Shown piece by piece: positions 50,678 to 59,898 of a DNA stretch of 64,000 bases. The notes under the pieces were generated by a model, which made no database searches, was not told the DNA's origin, and was given only the letters and a program-made list of their open reading frames with translations. A program made the position numbers and the translations under genes. Location of the stretch: the NCBI RefSeq assembly GCF_021535135.1, contig NZ_CP091036.1:372001-436000 (forward strand), in the 5' to 3' direction. Position 1 is the first letter of the stretch; each line of letters starts with the position of its first letter. This DNA is from Antarcticibacterium sp. 1MA-6-2. GTDB lineage: Bacteria > Bacteroidota > Bacteroidia > Flavobacteriales > Flavobacteriaceae.

Positions 50678-52228
50678 TTATCTAGGCAATAAGACCGCAA
50701 AGGGGATGATCATCTCCTCCATGGAAACACCACCATGCTGGTAGGTGTTTCTAAAATAATTTACATAATAATTATAGTTATTGGGGTAGGCAAAAAACAT
50801 ATCTCCCTTGGCAAAAATAAATGAGCTGCTCATATTGATACTTGGCAGATGAATTTTTTTAGGATCTTTAGCGGCTAAAACATCTTTGTCCTCGTAGGTG
50901 AGGCTTTTTCCTGTTTTATACCTTAGATTTAGGCTGGTTTCCTTATCCCCTATAACCTTGGATGGAGTTTTCACGTTAATAGTGCCGTGGTCTGTAGTGA
51001 TAATTAATTTAAAGCCTGATTGCTGTGCCTGTTGTATGATCTCAAGAAGGGGTGAGTTTTTGAACCAGCTTTGTGTTAACGATCTGTAGGATTTATCATT
51101 TGAAGCAAGTTCTTTAATTACTTCCATCTCAGTCTTGGAATGGGAAAGCATATCCACAAAATTATAAACTACTACTGTGAGATCGTTTTCCTTCTGGGTT
51201 TTGAAATTTTCAACAAGTTTCTTTCCTGCTTTAAGGCTGGATATTTTATGGTACTCATGTTTAATGTTAGCTCCCAGTCGCTTTAGTTGGGACTCTAAAA
51301 ATTCTGCTTCAAAAAGGTTTTTTCCTCCTTCGTCTGTATCATTTAACCAGTACTTTGGAAACAGCTTTTCCATTTCGCTGGGCATTAGGCCTGAAAAGAT
51401 AGCATTTCTCGCATATTGGGTTGCTGTAGGCAAAATGCTATAATAAGGAGTCTCCTGTTCTTTTTTGTAGTAATTATTTATAGTAGGCTCAAAAGATTTC
51501 CATTGATCGTATCTCAGGTTGTCTACTACTACCAGAAGTGTTGGCCTCTCTTTGGAAATTTCGGGGAGGATCTTGTTTTTAAATAAAGTATGCGACATTA
51601 CTGGAGCATCTGCATTATTATCAAACCAGGCGGGATAATTTTTGTCTATAAATTTACAGAACTGGCTATTAGCCTCAAGTTTTTGACTTTCCAGAATTTC
51701 AAACATCCCACTGTCTTCAATGTTTTCCAGTTGCAATTCCCAGTATAACAATCTTTGATACAGGTCTGCCCAACCCTCAAAGGAATTGATACCCATCATA
51801 TCCATAGCAATTTTCCGGAACTCCTGTTGATAGCTGGATGTTGTTTTCTCAGTCACCAGTCTGGAAATATCGAGGTTCTTTTTAAGGCTAAGTAGTATTT
51901 GATGGGGATTCACAGGTTTAATTAGATAATCAGCAATTTTGGAACCTATGGCTTCCTCCATTATATATTCCTCTTCGCTCTTTGTAATCATGACCACAGG
52001 AATCTCGGCACGTTTTTCTTTAATTTCAGATAATGTTTCGAGACCTGTGAGTCCCGGCATATTCTCATCGAGAAAAACAATATCAAAATTTTCTTTGTCA
52101 ACCTGTTCCACTGCTTCCATACCACTCTTGCAGGTGGTGACTTCGTAATTTTTCGATTGCAGGAAGATGATGTGTGGTTTTAGAAGATCAATTTCATCAT
52201 CTGCCCAAAGTATTTTTATTTTAGTCAT
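50678..52228 (-). CDS. porX: PorX, response regulator of type IX secretion with a PglZ-like phosphatase domain
   Basis: 516 residues. N-terminal receiver domain ILWADDEIDLLKPHIIFLQSKNYEV, phospho-acceptor Asp in DIVFLDENMPGLTGLETL, and Lys in VVMITKSEEEYIMEE. C-terminal alkaline-phosphatase/PglZ superfamily domain: PTLLVVVDNLRYDQWKSFEP with the metal Asp, LTVVVYNFVDMLSHSK, and KLIITTDHGTINVKTPSKVIGDKETSLNLRYKTG. In Porphyromonas gingivalis and Flavobacterium johnsoniae PorX acts with PorY to control T9SS genes. This identifies the host as having type IX secretion and probably gliding or secreted enzymes. Frame intact. Confidence 0.95.
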   Translation of the reverse strand: MTKIKILWADDEIDLLKPHIIFLQSKNYEVTTCKSGMEAVEQVDKENFDIVFLDENMPGLTGLETLSEIKEKRAEIPVVMITKSEEEYIMEEAIGSKIADYLIKPVNPHQILLSLKKNLDISRLVTEKTTSSYQQEFRKIAMDMMGINSFEGWADLYQRLLYWELQLENIEDSGMFEILESQKLEANSQFCKFIDKNYPAWFDNNADAPVMSHTLFKNKILPEISKERPTLLVVVDNLRYDQWKSFEPTINNYYKKEQETPYYSILPTATQYARNAIFSGLMPSEMEKLFPKYWLNDTDEGGKNLFEAEFLESQLKRLGANIKHEYHKISSLKAGKKLVENFKTQKENDLTVVVYNFVDMLSHSKTEMEVIKELASNDKSYRSLTQSWFKNSPLLEIIQQAQQSGFKLIITTDHGTINVKTPSKVIGDKETSLNLRYKTGKSLTYEDKDVLAAKDPKKIHLPSINMSSSFIFAKGDMFFAYPNNYNYYVNYFRNTYQHGGVSMEEMIIPFAVLLPR

Positions 52229-52342
52229 TCGCTTGTTTTATTTGAATACATCAGGACTTTAGGTAAAATACTCCTTTTTAGCATGGGGCATTCTTTGTGG
52301 GTCTCATATATGTATATTTGTTTTTCAAAAGAAATTTTAGTC

Positions 52343-53572
52343 TTGGCTATTAAAACAAAACTCAAAATATTTAACGACCCAATTTACGGTTTTATTACCA
52401 TACCCAGTGAAGGGGTGTTTAATATCATTGCTCATCCTTACTTTCAAAGATTGCGCAGGATATCTCAAATGGGGATGTCTTATCTCGTTTATCCGGGCGC
52501 TCATCATACCCGTTTTCATCATGCTTTGGGTTCCCTGCATCTTATGCAAAAAACCGTAGACTTGCTTCGTTTTAAAGGCATTAATATATCTGGAGAGGAG
52601 GAGGAGGGACTTTATATTGCTATTCTTATGCACGATATTGGTCACGGACCTTTCTCCCATGCCATGGAACACACCATAGTAGAAGGTGTTTCTCATGAGT
52701 GTATTTCGCTACTTTTCATGGAAGAAATGAATAAAGACTTTAACCAAAGTTTAACTCTCGGAATTGAAATATTTAAAGGTACCTACCACAGGAAATTTAT
52801 GAATGAGCTTGTTTCAAGTCAACTGGATATGGATAGGCTCGATTATCTTAAAAGAGACAGTTTTTACACAGGGGTACCCGAAGGAAATATAAATAGCGAA
52901 AGAATCATCACCATGCTTAATGTTTTAGATGATCAACTGGTGGTGGAGGAAAAAGGAATATATTCCGTAGAGAAATTTCTGGTCGCACGCAGGTTAATGT
53001 ACTGGCAGGTATACCTTCATAAAACCGGGGTTGCTGCAGAGCAACTTCTCATTAGGATTTTAAAAAGAGCAAAAGAACTCATAGAGTCAGGAGAAAGTTT
53101 GCATTGCAGCCCATCTTTCTCTTACTTCCTGAACAATAGAATTCGTAAGGAAGACTTTGATGCCGAAGTGCTTCAGAGGTTTTCTAAACTGGATGATTAC
53201 GATATAATTTCAGCAATGAAACAATGGACAGATCATCATGATTTTGTTCTGCGGAATTTGAGCAGCATGTTATTAAACCGGGATCTTCTTAAGGTAAAGC
53301 TCAAAAAAAAACCGATAGATCTGCAAAAGCTCACAAAACATAAAAATAACCTTCAGAAGAAATATCAAATTTCTGAAGCTGAAGCTTCCTATTTTGTGTT
53401 TCATGGGGAAATTTCAAATGTAGCCTACAGCACTGATGCTAAAAAAATAAAAATCCTGCACCCCAACGGGAAAACGAGTGACGTTACCAAAGCATCAGAT
53501 CAATTAAATCTCAAGGCTCTCTCGCGGCCTGTTACCAAATATTATATCTGTTACCCGAAGCCGAAAGATTAA
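52343..53572 (+). CDS. HD-domain phosphohydrolase (dGTPase-like family)
   Basis: About 409 residues. HD motifs: HTRFHHALGSLHL, LYIAILMHDIGHGPFSHAMEHTI with the metal His-Asp, and QLDMDRLDYLKRDSFYTGVPEGNINSERII. Related proteins hydrolyse dNTPs or cyclic nucleotides. No ATG fits the family start; the promoter element TATATTTG at 52313-52320 rules out ATG 52283, so I choose TTG 52343, giving MAIKTKLKIFNDPIYGFITIP, which matches homologues. First gene before the lipid A operon (24 bp to lpxD). Confidence 0.88.
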   Translation: MAIKTKLKIFNDPIYGFITIPSEGVFNIIAHPYFQRLRRISQMGMSYLVYPGAHHTRFHHALGSLHLMQKTVDLLRFKGINISGEEEEGLYIAILMHDIGHGPFSHAMEHTIVEGVSHECISLLFMEEMNKDFNQSLTLGIEIFKGTYHRKFMNELVSSQLDMDRLDYLKRDSFYTGVPEGNINSERIITMLNVLDDQLVVEEKGIYSVEKFLVARRLMYWQVYLHKTGVAAEQLLIRILKRAKELIESGESLHCSPSFSYFLNNRIRKEDFDAEVLQRFSKLDDYDIISAMKQWTDHHDFVLRNLSSMLLNRDLLKVKLKKKPIDLQKLTKHKNNLQKKYQISEAEASYFVFHGEISNVAYSTDAKKIKILHPNGKTSDVTKASDQLNLKALSRPVTKYYICYPKPKD

Positions 53573-53596
53573 ACCATTTTTTTTACTTTTGCCAGA

Positions 53597-54622
53597 ATGA
53601 AGTTTAAAGCATCACAAATAGCCGAAATCTTGAATGGAACTGTCGAGGGTGATCCTGAGGCTGAAGTAGATAAATTGGCTAAAATTGAGGAAGGATCAAA
53701 AGGTTCCCTTACTTTTTTGAGCAACCCTAAATATACTTCCTACATCTATACTACAAATGCTTCAATTACGATCGTAAAGGATACTTTTAAAATTGAACAG
53801 CCAATCAATACAACTCTTATAAGAGTTGGAGACCCTTACAAAGCATTTTCCACTTTGCTCGAATACTATAATCAGGTAAAGCTCAATAAAAGTGGTATTG
53901 AAAATCCTCATTTCGTTGATGACACTGCGCAGTTGGGTGAAAACATTTATCTGGGGGCATTTTCTTATGTAGGTAAGAATGTAAAAATTGGCGATGATGT
54001 AAAAATATATCCAAACTGTTATATAGGAGATAATGTTACTATTGGGAACAATACTGTAATATTTGCAGGGGTTAGAATATATTCTGAAACCATTATTGGC
54101 AGGGAATGCATCATTCATGGAGGTGTTGTTATAGGTGCCGATGGGTTTGGGTTTTCTCCCGATGAAACTGGAAAATATAGCAAAGTTCCCCAGATTGGAA
54201 ATGTAATCATAGAAGACTCTGTAGATATTGGCGCAGGCACAACAATCGACCGGGCTACTCTTGGTTCTACTTTTATTAGAAAAGGTGTAAAAATAGACAA
54301 CCAGGTTCAAATTGCCCATAATGTTGAAGTTGGTCAAAACACCGCCATTGCTGCGCAAACAGGCATAGCGGGTTCTACCAAAATAGGCCAGAATTGCCTT
54401 ATTGGCGGCCAGGTGGGAATAGCGGGGCATTTGACGATAGGGAATAGGGTTAAAATACAGGCGCAGTCTGGGATTGGAAGGAATATTAATGATGATGAAG
54501 CTATCCAGGGTTCTCCTTCTTTTGGGTATTCCGATTTCAATAAATCTTATGTCCACTTCAAAAACTTACCAAAAATTGTGGACAGGCTAAATAAACTAGA
54601 AAAAAAACAAGAAAATGGCTGA
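53597..54622 (+). CDS. lpxD: UDP-3-O-(3-hydroxyacyl)glucosamine N-acyltransferase
   Basis: Third committed step of lipid A synthesis. 341 residues: N-terminal uridine-binding domain (LTFLSNPKYTSYIYTTNAS) and a left-handed beta-helix of hexapeptide repeats (IGDDVKIYPNCYIGDNVTIGNN). VIIGADGFGFSPDETGKYSKVPQIGNV and the catalytic His in VQIAHNVEVGQNT are present. C-terminal helix DRLNKLEKK. It overlaps the lpxC start by 8 bp. Frame intact, in contrast to the next four genes. Confidence 0.95.
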   Translation: MKFKASQIAEILNGTVEGDPEAEVDKLAKIEEGSKGSLTFLSNPKYTSYIYTTNASITIVKDTFKIEQPINTTLIRVGDPYKAFSTLLEYYNQVKLNKSGIENPHFVDDTAQLGENIYLGAFSYVGKNVKIGDDVKIYPNCYIGDNVTIGNNTVIFAGVRIYSETIIGRECIIHGGVVIGADGFGFSPDETGKYSKVPQIGNVIIEDSVDIGAGTTIDRATLGSTFIRKGVKIDNQVQIAHNVEVGQNTAIAAQTGIAGSTKIGQNCLIGGQVGIAGHLTIGNRVKIQAQSGIGRNINDDEAIQGSPSFGYSDFNKSYVHFKNLPKIVDRLNKLEKKQENG

Positions 54623-56018
54623 TAATTCCATGAAACAGCATACTATCCGGAAGGAAGTTTCTCTAAAAGGAGTGGGGCTTCATACAGGAAAAGAAGTTAC
54701 CCTTACTTTTAAACCCGCTCCGGAAAATACGGGTCTTATATTTAAACGTGTTGATATAGACGGAGATCCCATAGTAGAGGCAGACGCTTCTTACGTTGTA
54801 AACACACAACGCGGAACAAATCTTGAAAAAAATGGGGTGACCATTCAAACCTCAGAACATGTTTTGGCTGCCTGTGTAGGCCTGGGCCTTGACAATATAA
54901 TAATTGAATTAAACTCTTCTGAACCGCCAATTATGGACGGGTCTTCAAAATACTTCGTAAAGGCTTTGGAAGAAGCAGGTATTGAAGAACAGAAAGAAGC
55001 CCGGGAAGAGTATGTGATCAATGAAGTGGTGTATTACAAAGATGAAAAAACGGGTAGTGAAATAATTGCTATGCCTGCTGAAAATTATCAGGTCACCACC
55101 ATGGTAGATTTTGGCACCAAAGTTTTGGGAACTCAAAATGCCTCTATTCAGGATATTTCAGAATTTAAAGAAGAAATCGCTAACGCCAGAACATTTAGCT
55201 TTCTGCATGAAATTGAGATGCTTCTAGAAAAAGGCCTAATAAAAGGTGGAGACCTTAACAACGCCATAGTGTATGTGGACAAGGAGTTGAGTCCTGAAAC
55301 TATGGAAAAACTAAAAGTAGCTTTTAAAAAGGATAACATTTCGGTAAAGCCTAATGGAATTCTTGATAATCTCACTCTGCATCATCCCAATGAAGCTGCA
55401 AGGCACAAGTTGCTGGATGTAGTAGGAGATTTGGCACTTGTTGGAACGAGAATTAGAGGAAAGATCATTGCAAATAAACCCGGACATCAGGTTAACACCC
55501 AGTTTGCAAGGAAGTTGTTGAAGATCATTAAAGCCGAAAAGCGAAATAATGTTCCAAAAATTGATATGGATAAACCTCCATTAATGGATGTTAATGACAT
55601 TATGAACATTCTTCCTCACCTAGGCCTCCTTTCCTCCTGGTAGATAAAATCTTCACCTGTACCGAGTCTTTGGTTATCGGGATGAAAAATGTCACTATGA
55701 ACGAACCGTTTTTTGCTAAGCCACTTTCCCGGAAAGCCTGTTATGCCGGGAGTTCTTCAGGTGGAGGCAATGGCTCAAACGGGAGGGATACTTGCTTTGA
55801 AATCTGTTCCTGATCCTGAAAATTACCTCACTTATTTCATGAAAATTGATAATGTGAAGTTTAAACAACAGGTAGTACCGGGAGATACGCTTATCTTTAA
55901 ACTGGAATTACTTGCACCAATAAGGAGAGGTATATGCCAAATGCAGGGTTACGCATATGTAAATGGTAAACTTGCCACAGAAGCCATTTTAATGGCACAA
56001 ATAGTAAAATCTAAATAG
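54615..56018 (+). CDS. lpxC: bifunctional LpxC (UDP-acyl-GlcNAc deacetylase) - FabZ (hydroxyacyl-ACP dehydratase), two frameshifts
   Basis: Fusion usual in Bacteroidetes. LpxC half: [15 protein letters not shown], zinc-binding His in [33 protein letters not shown], and [23 protein letters not shown]. The linker leads to Fab[13 protein letters not shown], where an indel at 55618-55625 breaks the frame; [31 protein letters not shown] follows in the next frame. A second indel at 55715-55721 precedes [22 protein letters not shown], where the FabZ catalytic His and Glu lie. About 467 residues. The start codon overlaps lpxD. It links the lipid A and fatty-acid pathways. Confidence 0.92.
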
Positions 56019-56024
56019 AAAAAG

Positions 56025-56812
56025 ATGAACCAGCCTTTAGCATATGTTCACCCCGGAGCCAAGATTGCCAAAAATGTAGTTATTGAGCCTTTTACCACTA
56101 TTCATAATAATGTAGTAATAGGAGAAGGATCCTGGATTGGTTCAAATGTTACTATAATGGAAGGGGCCAGAATAGGAAAAAACTGTAGCATTTTTCCTGG
56201 TGCTGTAATTTCAGCGGTTCCACAGGATAAAAAATTTAACGAAGAAGAAACTACTACAGAGATTGGAGATAATACCACAATTAGAGAGTGTGTAACTATC
56301 AATCGAGGAACAACAGACAGGATGAAAACTGTTGTTGGTAAGAATTGCTGGATCATGGCTTACTGTCATATAGCTCATGATTGTGTGGTAGGTGACAATT
56401 GTATTTTTTCAAACAATAGCACCCTTGCAGGACACATAAACGTTGGGGATTATGTTGTACTCGCAGGAATGGCTGCCGTTCAACAATTTTGCAGTATTGG
56501 AAATCACGCTTTTGTGACTTAAGTGGTTCTATGGTTAGAAAAGACGTTCCTCCATTTGTTAAAGCAGGAAGAGAGCCCTTGTCTTATGTTGGAATAAATT
56601 CTATAGGATTGCGTAGGAGGGGATTTACTACCGAAAAAATAAGAGAGATCCAGGATATTTACAGAATCCTATATCAAAAAAATTACAATAATTCACAGGC
56701 TGTAACTATAATAGAAGCAGAAATGCAGGCCACAGCAGAGCGTGATGAAATTCTTGAATTCATTAAGAATTCTCAAAGAGGTATAATGAAAGGTTATTTC
56801 AGTTCAAACTAA
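56025..56812 (+). CDS. lpxA: acyl-ACP:UDP-GlcNAc O-acyltransferase, one frameshift
   Basis: First step of lipid A synthesis. Hexapeptide-repeat beta-helix: VHPGAKIAKNVVIEPFTTIHNNVVIGEGSWIGSNVTI, then AVPQDKKFNEEETTTEIGDNT, TINRGTTDRMKTVVG and MAYCHIAHDCVVGDN with the catalytic His. An indel at 56517-56524 splits GNHAFVT from GSMVRKDVPPFVKAGREPLSYVGINSIGLRRRGF, which leads into the C-terminal helical domain ending MKGYFSSN. About 262 residues, the normal size. Confidence 0.93.
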
Positions 56813-56823
56813 ACAATAAAATA

Positions 56824-57391
56824 ATGGCAAGTACAAGTGATATAAGAAATGGATTGTGCATTAGGTACAATCATGATATTTATAAAATAGTAGAATTTTT
56901 ACATGTTAAACCTGGTAAAGGACTAAGCATTTGTAAGAACAAAACTTAAAAGTGTTACAACGGGAAAAGTTCTGGATAATACTTTTTCTGCAGGTCATAA
57001 AATTGAGGATGTACGCGTAGAAACCCATAAATTTCAATTTTTATACAATGATGGGGAGTTCTATCATTTTATGAATGTAGAAGATTATACCCAAATAAGG
57101 CTTCCCGAAAATATATTGGATATGCCGCAACTTTTAAAAGAAGGGGAAGTGGTTACCATTCTTATTAATACAGAAGATAACATGCCTCTTTCTGTGGAAA
57201 TGCCTGCAAGTGTAATTCTTGAAGTTACACATACTGAGCCTGGTGTTAAAGGTAATACCGCTACCAATGCTACAAAGCCTGCAACTCTTGAAACCGGAGC
57301 AGAAGTAAATGTTCCTCTTTTTATTAATGAAGGAGACAAAGTAAAAATAGAAACTGAGAAAGGTACTTACAAAGAACGAATTAAAGAATAA
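56824..57391 (+). CDS. efp: translation elongation factor P, frameshift near the N-terminus
   Basis: Helps ribosomes through proline stretches. Starts MASTSDIRNGLCIRYNHDIYKIVEFLHVKPGKG, where KPGKG carries the residue that is modified in EF-P. An indel at 56922-56928 breaks the frame. The next frame, expected to resume PAFVRTKLKSVTTGKVLDNTFSAGHKIEDVRVE, runs to 57391 with YNDGEFYHFMNVEDYTQI and domain III (GNTATNATKPATLETGAEVNVPLFINEGDKVKI). Total about 188 residues. It lies between lpxA and an lpxD paralogue. Confidence 0.94.
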
Positions 57392-57401
57392 TTAAAAATT
57401 T

Positions 57402-57475
57402 GAAAAGAGAGAAAGGAAAAAAGACTAAGTCAAAGTAAAAGTCTCTTCTCTTTCCTCTCTTCTCTTTTATCTATT
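57402..57475. repeat. purine-rich/pyrimidine-rich imperfect inverted repeat
   Basis: AAAAGAGAGAAAGGAAAAAAGACT is followed after about 17 nt by AGTCTCTTCTCTTTCCTCTC and TTCTCTTTT, which would form a long imperfect hairpin, between efp and the lpxD-like gene. It resembles the CT-rich block at 34441-34500 in composition. Confidence 0.55.
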
Positions 57476-57479
57476 TAGA

Positions 57480-58410
57480 ATGAAATTCCCGCAAAGACAT
57501 ACTTTAAAACAGATTGCCACGATCATTTCTTCCGGTTATGTAGGTGATGATAATTTTCCGGTATATGGAATGAACGAAATACATGTGGTGACTGAAGGTG
57601 ATATTGTTTTTGTAGATCATCCTAAATACTATGATAAAGCCCTTGATTCTGCAGCCACTATTATTCTCATTAATAAAGAAGTACCCTGTCCTGAAGGAAA
57701 AGCACTATTGATCTCTGATGATCCTTTCAGGGATTTTAATAAGCTAACAGATTATTTTAAACCTTTTCAGAAATCTACTGACAGAATAGCCGAATCTGCA
57801 GAAGTAGGTGCAAATACTATAGTTCAACCAAACGTCTTTATTGGGAACAATGTAAAAATCGGGGATAATTGTTTAATCCATTCCAATGTTAGTATTTACG
57901 ACAATACAATAATTGGGAATAATGTAATTATCCATGCGGGAACTGTACTGGGAGCAGATGCTTTTTATTACAAGAACTAAGCCTGAAGGTTTTGATAAAT
58001 TAAAATCGGGAGGAAGGGTTATAATTGATCACGATGTAGAAATTGGAGCTAATTGTACAATTGACAAGGGAGTTACTAGTGACACTTTTATTGGTGCTGG
58101 TACAAAACTTGACAATCTTATCCAGGTAGGGCACGATACCATAATAGGTAAGAGATGTTTAATTGCCTCCCAGGTAGGGATTGCAGGTGCTGTAATTATA
58201 GAAGATAATGTAACTCTTTGGGGGCAGGTGGGAATTAGGAGCGGAATTACTGTAAGAAAAGGTGGTACCTTTATGGGTAAGGCAGGTATAACAAAATCTT
58301 CCAAGCCTGATACTATTTATACAGGGAATCCTGCAGAGGAAGTGAGGATCAAGTTAAAAGAATATGCGGCTCTAAGAAAACTTCCTGAAATTATTGATAA
58401 ATTAAAATGA
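57480..58410 (+). CDS. second LpxD-like hexapeptide acyltransferase, one frameshift
   Basis: About 309 residues: MKFPQRHTLKQIATIISSGYVGDDNFPVYGMNEIHVVTEGDIVFVDHPKYY, an LpxD-type uridine-binding N-terminal domain, then a beta-helix (NVFIGNNVKIGDNCLIHSNVSIYDNTIIGNNVIIHAGTVLG). An indel at 57976-57982 splits ADAFYYKN from PEGFDKLKSGGRVIIDHDVEIGANCTIDKG. The catalytic-type His is in IQVGHDTIIGKRC. Many Bacteroidetes carry this paralogue downstream of efp; its acyl donor or acceptor may differ from LpxD. The last helix is short (YAALRKLPEIIDKLK). Confidence 0.85.
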
Positions 58411-58417
58411 ACTTGAG

Positions 58418-58831
58418 ATGAGTGTAAGCGACAAAAAAGTAGTGGAAGGATTTTATAAATCAGATTTTTCTCAAAATCCTGATGACATAAATAATTTTTT
58501 ACACCCTGACGCTGAACTCTATTGGAATAGCAGTGCTGGCTTTAATAAGATGAATTTTCAGGATATTGCTAATCTTAGCAAAGAAATTGCCCGTTCCTCT
58601 GAAAGTTTGAGAGCAGAAATTAGCCACCTTCTTATGGATAAAGACCAGGTCACCATTAGGTTTACCTATCACATAAGGACAGTAGAAAATCCCGATGAAG
58701 AAATTCCTATGGCTCATTTCATTGCTATTTGGAAGATCCAAGATGGTAAAATGTTGAAAGGCTATCAAATAAGCCAGCTAGCTGATGAATCTCCGGAAAA
58801 TTTAAGTTCATTTCTCTCAACAAACTTCTAA
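58418..58831 (+). CDS. NTF2-like (SnoaL-type) family protein
   Basis: 137 residues: KKVVEGFYKSDFSQNPDDINNFLHPDAELYWNSSAGFNKMNF, then ITIRFTYHIRTVENP and MAHFIAIWKIQDGKMLKGYQISQ. This is the cone-like NTF2 fold with ligand or enzymatic roles in different members. It follows the LpxD-like gene by 8 bp, so it is probably the last gene of the lipid A operon. The function is unknown. Confidence 0.82.
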   Translation: MSVSDKKVVEGFYKSDFSQNPDDINNFLHPDAELYWNSSAGFNKMNFQDIANLSKEIARSSESLRAEISHLLMDKDQVTIRFTYHIRTVENPDEEIPMAHFIAIWKIQDGKMLKGYQISQLADESPENLSSFLSTNF

Positions 58832-58890
58832 AAAGCTTTAAGGTTTATATATAAAAACCTACTTTTGTAGCGCAAAAATCAACAATAACT

Positions 58891-59767
58891 ATGAGTGTTT
58901 TAGTCAATAAAGATTCAAAAATAATTGTGCAGGGATTTACTCGGTAGTGAAGGTACTTTTCATGCAGAACAAATGATAGAATACGGTACCAATGTGGTAG
59001 GTGGTGTTACTCCCGGAAAAGGAGGACAAAGACACCTGGACAGGCCTGTTTTTAATACAGTTTCTGAAGCTGTTAAGGAAACCGGGGCCGATGTTTCTAT
59101 TATTTTTGTTCCGCCAGCTTTCGCAGCCGATGCTATTATGGAATCTGCAGATGCGGGAATTAGCGTAATTATTACTATTACCGAAGGTATCCCAGTATCA
59201 GATATGATAAAGGTTAATAGTTATATTAAAAATAAGGACTGCCGCTTGATTGGGCCTAACTGTCCAGGAGTAATTACCCCAGGGGAAGCAAAAGTAGGTA
59301 TAATGCCAGGCTTTGTGTTTAAAAAAGGTAGTGTTGGTATAGTTTCGAAATCTGGTACATTGACTTATGAGGCTGCAGATCAGGTTGTGAAACAAGGCTT
59401 GGGAATTACTACAGCTATTGGAATTGGGGGAGACCCAATTATAGGTACAACTACAAAAGAAGCTGTAGAACTATTGATGAATGATGACGACACCGAAATT
59501 ATCGTTATGATAGGTGAAATTGGTGGACAATTGGAAGCAGATGCAGCACATTGGATCAAAGCCAATGGAAACCGAAAACCTGTAGTAGGTTTTATAGCCG
59601 GAGAGACTGCACCTGCAGGACGTACAATGGGTCACGCGGGAGCAATCGTGGGAGGTAGTGAAGATACAGCTCAGGCTAAAAAAGCAATTTTAAGAGAGAA
59701 TGGAATTCACGTTGTGGATTCTCCGGCTGAAATTGGAAAAAAGGTAGCTGAAGTTCTCAGAGGATAA
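58891..59767 (+). CDS. sucD: succinate-CoA ligase subunit alpha, frameshift near the N-terminus
   Basis: TCA-cycle enzyme, succinyl-CoA plus ADP/GDP to succinate. [17 protein letters not shown] is followed by an inserted C at 58939-58945 (ACTCGGT); repairing it gives the CoA-binding [48 protein letters not shown] and the phospho-His in [22 protein letters not shown] follow. About 291 residues. A TACTTTTG promoter element is at 58860-58867. The beta subunit gene is not in the window. Confidence 0.94.
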
Positions 59768-59788
59768 AAAATATACACGTAAAACTAT

Positions 59789-59830
59789 AATCTTCCTGAA
59801 ATCATCTAAATTAAGATGTTCAGGAAGATT
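59789..59830 (+). terminator. terminator-like hairpin after sucD
   Basis: AATCTTCCTGAA (59789-59800) pairs with TTCAGGAAGATT (59819-59830), with a small inner pairing CATCT/AGATG. T residues follow. Confidence 0.75.
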
Positions 59831-59859
59831 TCTTAGTTTATAGGCTGAAGGCTTTTTGT

Positions 59860-59867
59860 TATCTTTG
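59860..59867 (+). promoter_or_regulatory. -7 promoter element of fabG
   Basis: TATCTTTG matches TAnnTTTG, 31 bp upstream of the fabG ATG. No matching TTG at 21 bp was found. Confidence 0.5.
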
Positions 59868-59898
59868 GAAATCTATTAAAAACTAATCCAATCAATAC

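Noticed and set aside
8500..59000. Stop-codon reassignment or recoding of TAG
   Set aside because: Most breaks carry a net frame change of one or two bases, so reading TAG as an amino acid would not restore the protein. Normal TAG stops also occur (for example the alpha-oxoamine synthase ends at TAG).
8500..59000. Transposon excision footprints (TA or TTAA duplications)
   Set aside because: The changes replace the centre of a specific hexamer and are not simple duplications, and they hit many essential genes at once.
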